Origin: Theocolax elegans
Lineage: Eukaryota; Arthropoda; Insecta; Hymenoptera; Cerocephalidae
Assembly (NCBI GenBank): GCA_026168455.1
Contig: CM047425.1
Coordinates: 23,452,648-23,516,647 of the forward strand
Length of the DNA stretch: 64,000 nt
Direction of reading: 5' to 3'
Part shown: piece after piece, positions 58,401 to 64,000 of the stretch
Position numbering within the stretch: the first letter of the stretch is position 1
Layout: every line of letters starts with the position of its first letter
Position numbers and translations under genes: made by a program
The notes under the pieces: generated by a model
Database searches by the model: none
Seen by the model: the letters and a program-made list of their open reading frames with translations, nothing else
Told to the model about the DNA's origin: nothing

Positions 58401-61184
58401 AATTAAATGAGCTTGTGCACGAACTAAATGAAGTTCATCAAAAACTGCAAAGTGTTGAGCGTAATAGTTTTTCTGATCAATTAAAAAAGTTATCGCCGAA
58501 CCTGACGGAAAATCAGGTACTAAATATAATAGATTATTTTTATATCAAATAATAGTCGCTTCTAATTTTTAACTGATAATATATGATTTATTGCAGATCA
58601 CCTTAATTAATGAATGTTTGGCTGCTGGTAAAGTGAGCAATGCAAAAAGTCGTAGATATACTCACGAATGGCTTCTTTTATGCATTCTACTACATATACG
58701 TAGTGCAGCAGCATATAATATGCTAAGAAATAATGGTATTTTACCTTTACCAGCAAAATCCACAATTTCTAAGTATTTACTTTCTTCGAATACTGGTTGC
58801 GGATTTGATGATAGGTTTTTTAAATTGTTTAAAAAAAAATTGGAAACATTGCCAAGCATAGCGAGAATAGGAATTTTGTCATTTGATGAAATTTCCGTGA
58901 GATGTAGTATTGACGTTAACGCTAAAACGTTAACGTTTGATGGTTTAATCAACTACGGAAATAAATCTAAAACACCTGATAGTATTAATGATCAAGCTGA
59001 TCATGCATTAGGTAACTTTTAATTATTGTATTACTATAATGTATATAATATTTATATCAATGTTTAATACTTATAAATGATATAATTTAAATACATATTT
59101 CAAATATATTATTTTATAATTATTATAAAACATTTTTTAATTAAATTTGTCACTCTAATTATCTTATAATTAATTTTTAATTACTTATGTTTCAGTATTT
59201 ATGTTTTCATCGTTATACTTAACATTTCATCAACCAATTGCAGTATTCGGATCAAAAGGTACCACAGCTACTAATGTTTTATCTGCACTTGTGTTACAAG
59301 CAATTTTAGAAATAGAAAAAGCTGGAGGTAAAGTTTATGGTATTGTATGTGATGGGGCAACAACTAACAGGAGCATGTGGAAAACGTTTGGAATTTCAGG
59401 AAAAAATGAATAATTGTCAGTACCGTTTTGAAAATCCTTTCGATGACCAGAGATTCATTTACGCTTTTTCTGATGCTCCTCATCTTATTAAATGTGTTAG
59501 AAACAGATTAGACCAAAAGAAATGTCTAAAAGTATAAAATTCAATAAAAAATGTTGTTTGTATGTAAGTACAATTATTTTTTAATGTAATAGTTATTGCA
59601 AATTTTAGATTGATGGAAACCTTATTAAATGGAGCTATTACGAAGCATTGTATTCTCGTGATAGTCAATCCAATCTAAGAGTGTGTCCAAAACTAACAGA
59701 GAATCACGTTAACCTAGCACATGCAATGAAAATGCGAGTGTCTTTGGCAACTCAAGTAATTTATTGTTATCTTATTTTTAACAAACTTCTTTTGAATATT
59801 TACATGTATAATAACTATAAATCAATAATATAACTATAATTATTTCAGTTATTTAGTAACTCTGTAGCTGCAGGTTTACAATATTATTTACAATTAGAAA
59901 ATCGGGAAAACGTAAGTATGAAGTGTTTGAAGGATGCGAAGCTACAACATTATTTACTTTGCAAATAAATAATATATTCGATGTTCTAAACCGATCATAC
60001 CCAAAAGAAGGTATTAGAAAAAATAGTCAAGATTTTATGGTATAACGCTTTTTTCAAATTATATTAATTCTAATACGTACTATAATTTAATATGTAACTT
60101 ACAATTATTTCTTTTAAAGACTATTCAAGAAGCTATAGTTTGGCTTGATAAGTGGGAAAATAATAAAAAAAGTGAGGATGAATTTTTAACCACATCACTG
60201 CCGAAGGTCTCCGTGTTACCTTGTATTCAACTTTGCATTTAACAACACATTTATTGCAATCTTGTGGATTTCAATATGTTTTAACTAATAAATTGAATCA
60301 AGATTGTCTAGAAGTTGGTATTTTTCATAAACTATATATATACAACAAAAATAAAATTATTAAATTTTATGGTTTGATAAATCTTAATCTCTATATATTT
60401 ATAGCAATTTTTTGGTATTATACGACAGGCTGGATGTCAGAACGATCATCCAAGTTTTCCTACGTTTATGCAGCTATACCACTTGCTTTCCACGTATAAA
60501 ATTTTAAAACCGCCAAAGTATGGTAATTGTACAGTGAGAGAGAAAGAGCAAGCACCAACAATTACGTTGGATGATTTTAAAGAAATATTTAAGGGCGACA
60601 ATAAAAGTTACAGGCAAGTACTTGAAAACATTAAATTATCATACTCTAAATTTATGCAGAAATTTTCAGTATCATACAAAAGTTATAATATATATTCTAG
60701 AAAAGAGCATGTACAAAAGCTCAAAGAAAGAATGGATGGTTTGATAAAACAGGGAAAATGGGAATGCGATGAAATAATAGAAAGTGATTACCAAATTGAT
60801 GAAATTAAGGACAGTATTATTTATTATATTACTGGCTTTGTTGCCAGAAAAATGTTTAAAACATCAACGTGTGAAATTTGCAAAAATGCATTCACTTCAT
60901 CGTATGAAAATCTGATTCAGGGATGCAGTGAAGCAGATCTCGTTGCGATAAAAACGAGAGGTGGATTAATACATCCTAATATATACTTATTTTTATTATT
61001 TCAATGCATAGAGTTTTTTTTTCAAAAACATTTAGAGTCTCCAAATATTTACAATCTAGTCATCGAAGACGTTCTAAATAGTAATTTTAAGTTTACCTTC
61101 CCATGTGAAGAGCATAAATATAATATAATTTCTTATTGTATTTATTATTATGTTATATTAAGAATGCGGCAATATGCTAAAATA
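55471..61184 (+). pseudogene. P-element-type (THAP9-like) transposase gene, frameshifted and cut by an LTR
   Basis: Ten exons with clean GT/AG borders: 55471-55668, 57278-57439, 57565-57786, 57981-58516, 58597-59011, 59196-59531, 59609-59755, 59849-60039, 60120-60313, 60405-61184. Exon 1 is a THAP zinc finger (C-x4-C in CSVRGC, W in KWSE, C-x2-H in CEKHF) that would bind transposon ends. Exons 4-6 carry a leucine-rich coiled stretch and the catalytic part (ILSFDEISVR, QPIAVFGSKG, CDGATTNRSMWK, FSDAPHLIKCVRN), the block order of P transposases and THAP9. Exons 9-10 hold GLRVTL, NQDCLEQFFG and the C-terminal domain. One-base shifts occur near 57305, 58378, 59405, 59912 and 60200. At 61184 the frame runs into the LTR of the gypsy element, so the last residues shown are LTR-encoded. 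Confidence 0.85.
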
Positions 61185-61922
61185 TGTAACGGTGCGTGTC
61201 GGGTTTTGTGGGATAATGCGCGGAGATAACGTGAGTAGGGGTAACCTTGAGATCGCGCGTGACGAACTTACCTTCGCGCGCGATCGGACCTCTCGTGCAC
61301 TCCGTCAACGGCTCGCCGATACCTCAACAGCTACCGTGTACGTTGATATGGGCTCCAGAAAGAGCCCACTTCCGGAAGTACGAATCAGGATTGGCAGACG
61401 AGTACCGCGGGCTCGTCTGCTTAACGAACTAAGGATCGGGATTCCTGGGTGAATACGGGATGACGAAATAACACGACTCGTAAGATAAAATGAAATCAAG
61501 TTTATTTATTGCTCTGTAGTCCGATACAATAACTAGATCGCGAACACGTGAAGTACTACAATCATTCGGGTGACCCGGGCGCAATCGCGGGGGACCATAA
61601 TCCGGACGCGGGATCGCGGCGCGAAGAGAGTCCGCGAGGATTGCTCGAGTACGCTATACTCGTCGGGAGGGTAAAAGCTCTAACCTTGCCTTATTACCGG
61701 TGAACCTCCTCACGTCTAGAATGTAATGATATGTAGTTGACGACGGCGTCACTCCAATGAACTCGAGGACTTTCTCGCTCGGCGGCTCACGTGAGAATGT
61801 CTCTCCTCGATTCTCCCTCACTCCCCCTCCCTTCCGTATTACGCGCGGTCTTACCCGACGGCTGTACAAGCCTCGCGATAGAGAACGTTGACGAGTAGCT
61901 CGCGCTATCGTTACTCGTCACA
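61185..61922 (-). mobile_element. 3' LTR of a Ty3/gypsy element
   Basis: 738 bp, on the plus strand TGTAACGGTGCG to ACTCGTCACA, so on the minus strand TGTGACGAGTAACG to CGTTACA. The minus strand has AATAAATAAA near 61505. It is inserted in the last exon of the P-type transposase gene. Its 5' partner lies beyond the right edge, so the target duplication cannot be tested. Confidence 0.82.
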
Positions 61923-61934
61923 CCCCCCTCCCAG
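61923..61934 (-). other. Polypurine tract
   Basis: The minus strand reads CTGGGAGGGGGG directly before the LTR start, the expected plus-strand primer site. It fixes the LTR border and the orientation. Confidence 0.8.
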
Positions 61935-62010
61935 ACGGCGGGTACCGGGTAGGTATCCGGCTTCTGCCCTTACGTTCTCAGAGCGGGTTGGATGGGTGCT
62001 TGGAGGAGGA

Positions 62011-62922
62011 TTATGGTATAGGGTATCGAAAAGAAAGAATTGGACTATTTTTCCTCTGGAACTTTATACTATTTTTATTTTTATTTGTTACAACACGATA
62101 AGTATGTCTTGCGTGGGGTACTCGTGGTACCCTACGTCGTCGCGTTAATAATGCGGGTAGCGCCAATGGTTCTGGCGCTCGGGACATTGCCACGAGCGCT
62201 TGACACCCTCTTCTCCGCATATGTAACAGCGTGGGGGCTCGGGATTCTTGCGCCGAGCCTCCTCCCTTGAGCGCTTTTTGGGAACGGAGTTCCGCGAACA
62301 AGGCGACACTCTTGGCCTTCTGTTGGGCCCATTGGGCTTCTTTCGTGAGGCGCCTGGCCTCCTTCGTCGCTTGTGCAGCGCGCTGGATAGCCTCCTCACT
62401 CGCCTTCTTCGCGGCCTCGAGTTCGACTTGGCGGCGTTCCTCGCGTAGTCGGGCTTGGCGGCGACGGTCTCGTTGGCTTCGCCGGAGGATGTCTAAATAC
62501 GCCAGCTGCTCCTTCCGGTCGTCGACATCCTCTCGCCATGCCGCGATGGCCCGGTCTGCTCCTGCTCCGTAGGTGCGACGAAAGTCCGCAAGGGCCCCAT
62601 ATGCCCTGCGTTCCTGCGCTTCAGCCTCCAGTTGAGCGGTCCAGGCGGCGTCTAGCTGGGACTCTAGGCTCTCCCAGTCTGCCCAAATATCTCCTGACCA
62701 GGCCTGCTCGTCGTGCTCCGACGGCGTAGCCCCCGCCTCCTTGGGGGGTCCTGCGTTAGTCGCTGATGGTAGGCTCGCGGCCAACTTCTCGATTTCCCGA
62801 GAAAGCTCCCCTAGGAAGGGCTCTTCCTCGACCCTCTTGCTCAATTGGAGCCCTACTAAGAGGGCTGCTAAATCGCTGGTGGTGGGGTCGATATCCATGA
62901 TCCTAGAACAGTCGTAATTCAC
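62011..62922 (-). CDS. Third ORF of the gypsy element: coiled-coil protein with zinc-binding-like end
   Basis: A 303-codon minus-strand frame between pol and the 3' LTR, where env would be. The likely start is MDIDPTTSDLAALL (ATG at about 62899). Residues ~60-215 are charged and alanine-rich with heptad-like spacing (QLEAEAQERRAYGAL, VELEAAKKASEEAI), predicting a long coiled coil. After SQKALK the frame turns into unrelated R/P-rich sequence, while the +1 frame, entered at a CCCAAAAA run near 62276, gives RCYICGEEG...WQCPERQNHW (about 62165-62235), a C-x2-C-x10-C-x5-H cluster. So either a base was gained in the A run or +1 frameshifting is used. No signal peptide or membrane segment is seen, so it is not an env. 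It looks more like a gag or nucleocapsid-type protein. Confidence 0.65.
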   Translation of the reverse strand: MNYDCSRIMDIDPTTSDLAALLVGLQLSKRVEEEPFLGELSREIEKLAASLPSATNAGPPKEAGATPSEHDEQAWSGDIWADWESLESQLDAAWTAQLEAEAQERRAYGALADFRRTYGAGADRAIAAWREDVDDRKEQLAYLDILRRSQRDRRRQARLREERRQVELEAAKKASEEAIQRAAQATKEARRLTKEAQWAQQKAKSVALFAELRSQKALKGGGSAQESRAPTLLHMRRRGCQALVAMSRAPEPLALPALLTRRRRVPRVPHARHTYRVVTNKNKNSIKFQRKNSPILSFRYPIP

Positions 62923-63135
62923 TTGTCAGGGTTGGCTCCTACTCCTTAAGGATAAAGGGATGGTACTTGGATGGAATTGGGTATGAGGAACGTATTAGGC
63001 TTCCGCTCGGTTTCGAGTCCTACGCGGCGACCAGCTTTTCGTTATTGCGGCCGGTTTAGCTTTCTTGGAGCCTAGCGGACGACCCGGGCGACGTACTATC
63101 CCCGTAGGCGCGGTTCCGGTATCTCCTGACTATCT

Positions 63136-63993
63136 CTATACACTATTTTCGGTGCGATCGGGCGGGTGAACTACGAACGCTGTTTTTCGCGGTCGTCCGG
63201 GTTTACGCTTGGGGGGCACGGTCAGCGCGGTCTGACATTCATTCGCCGGCGCCACGGTGTCTCTCTCGCTTATTTCGGTTACACGCTCGCTCGCATTTAC
63301 AATATTTTCGCTATTTGAGGGCGGACAATTACCCGCCCTTGCGCGTGACGCATCCAACGGTGGAAGAGTTTTCTCGAAGTCGTCTTCTTCCGGGTCTATA
63401 CCCTTTTGGTACGGCTTGAGTTGCTCTGCATGGACGGGAGAATCCGAGTCCCCGTCCCCGTCAATTAACGAATAAGTATTCGTCCCAATAGCTCTCGAGA
63501 CCAAGTACGGTCCCCTGTATTTCGGTGTGAGTTTAGCCGACACGTTATGAGCTGCCGAAGAGAGTACTTCGTTACGTCTCCAGACTAGGTCGCCTGTCTC
63601 GTATTCGACGAAGCGGCGACCTTTGTCGTAGTAAGTCGCTTGCTTCTCCTGGGCCGATTCTGCTCGGTCAGCTGCTGCGTCGTGTAACAATGGTAACCGG
63701 TCTAAGCGTTCTTTCCAATCTTCGAGTGCGGTTTTATTTTCTTTTAGGAGCGCTGCCTTTTCTTCGCGTTTTCTTAACGAGTCGGGAGGCATTGGTTGCC
63801 TGCCGTAGATGAACATCGCTGGGCTTGCTCCCGTCGAACTTTGTATCGACGTATTGTATGCAAACGCGATCTCGTGAAGGTTCGAGTCCCAGTGCTTATG
63901 ATCCTTCTCGATAAACGCGATTAACATGGTTTTTATCGTTCTGTTCACGCGCTCGACTGGGTTCGCCTGTGGGAAGTAGGGGGGAGTAGTCAT
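63136..63993 (-). CDS. pol: Ty3/gypsy integrase, C-terminal part (runs off the window)
   Basis: The last 285 codons of pol, starting inside the catalytic core: PPYFPQANPVERVNRTIKTM with the catalytic glutamate in PVER, then AFAYNTSIQSSTGASPAMF. A linker follows with LLHDAAADRAESAQEKQATY, then the GPY/F module (GDLVWRRN...LTPKYRGPYLVSRAIG) and a basic KRKPGRPRK AT-hook-like tail near the end, which may guide insertion. It stops at 63136. No break is visible. RT, RNase H and protease would lie to the right of the window. The following ORF starts ~240 bp downstream. Confidence 0.9.
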   Translation of the reverse strand: MTTPPYFPQANPVERVNRTIKTMLIAFIEKDHKHWDSNLHEIAFAYNTSIQSSTGASPAMFIYGRQPMPPDSLRKREEKAALLKENKTALEDWKERLDRLPLLHDAAADRAESAQEKQATYYDKGRRFVEYETGDLVWRRNEVLSSAAHNVSAKLTPKYRGPYLVSRAIGTNTYSLIDGDGDSDSPVHAEQLKPYQKGIDPEEDDFEKTLPPLDASRARAGNCPPSNSENIVNASERVTEISERDTVAPANECQTALTVPPKRKPGRPRKTAFVVHPPDRTENSV

Positions 63994-64000
63994 GTGCTGC

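Noticed and set aside
61174..61452. 92-codon plus-strand frame across the P-transposase/LTR junction
   Set aside because: Chimera of the broken exon and antisense LTR sequence.
62231..62572. 113-codon plus-strand arginine/serine-rich frame
   Set aside because: Shadow of the GC-rich coiled-coil ORF on the other strand.
1..64000. tRNA genes
   Set aside because: No stretch with paired A and B boxes and a cloverleaf was recognised by eye; a dedicated scan would be needed to exclude one.

Overview
This is eukaryotic DNA, almost certainly from an insect. It is AT-rich, has short introns with clear GT/AG borders, carries the last exons of an arthropod dpr-type immunoglobulin gene, and is full of insect-type transposons. 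The mix (BEL/Pao and Ty3/gypsy elements with env-like ORFs, Penelope, a P-type transposase with a THAP domain, ZSWIM-like and PF20700-like transposases) fits a hymenopteran such as an ant or wasp, but that is inference. Only the dpr exons look like an ordinary, intact host gene.

Layout. 1-2.7 kb: the last two coding exons of a dpr gene (+). 2.7-9.6 kb: AT-rich UTR or intergenic DNA. 9.6-17.1 kb: a ~3.2 kb module present as two tandem copies, each with a different internal deletion; it holds a minisatellite, a 5S-rRNA-derived SINE, a gypsy-type LTR and an env-like glycoprotein remnant (all minus strand). A separate solo LTR sits in a second minisatellite at 16.7-17.2 kb. 17.6-19.1 kb: two large palindromes back to back. 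19.1-25.3 kb: a CpG-rich start region and a multi-exon DUF7869-like gene with frameshifts, whose introns hold a cluster of hairpin elements. 26.4-28.7 kb: ZSWIM1/3-like pseudogene (-). 29.2-30.3 kb: LTR-like repeat B1 and a MITE. 30.6-33.1 kb: Mutator-like transposase (-). 33.1-35.0 kb: 238-bp repeats, a decayed PHD-finger ORF and a decayed palindrome. 35.3-43.5 kb: a full-length BEL/Pao retrotransposon with 1.42-kb LTRs and a GTCAC target duplication. 44.3-45.0 kb: palindromic MITE. 45.2-45.9 kb: candidate three-exon minus-strand transcript. 46.4-48.6 kb: ~79-bp tandem array followed by a broken gypsy gag. 48.7-50.0 kb: repeat B2, split by another palindromic MITE. 50.9-52.8 kb: degraded Penelope-like element. 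55.5-61.2 kb: ten-exon THAP/P-type transposase cut by the LTR of a gypsy element that runs off the right edge (61.2-64 kb, minus).

The elements are nested, and several insertions can be proved from target duplications or from an empty copy elsewhere in the window. Nearly every reading frame carries one-base shifts, many in or next to homopolymers, even in the BEL element whose LTRs are almost identical. Consensus indel error should therefore be excluded before these are called decayed. The most unusual items are the hairpin cluster with GCGAAGC-type tips (23.4-24.8 kb), the 5S-derived SINE, the coiled-coil third ORF in the env position of the right-hand gypsy element, and the families of long palindromes.
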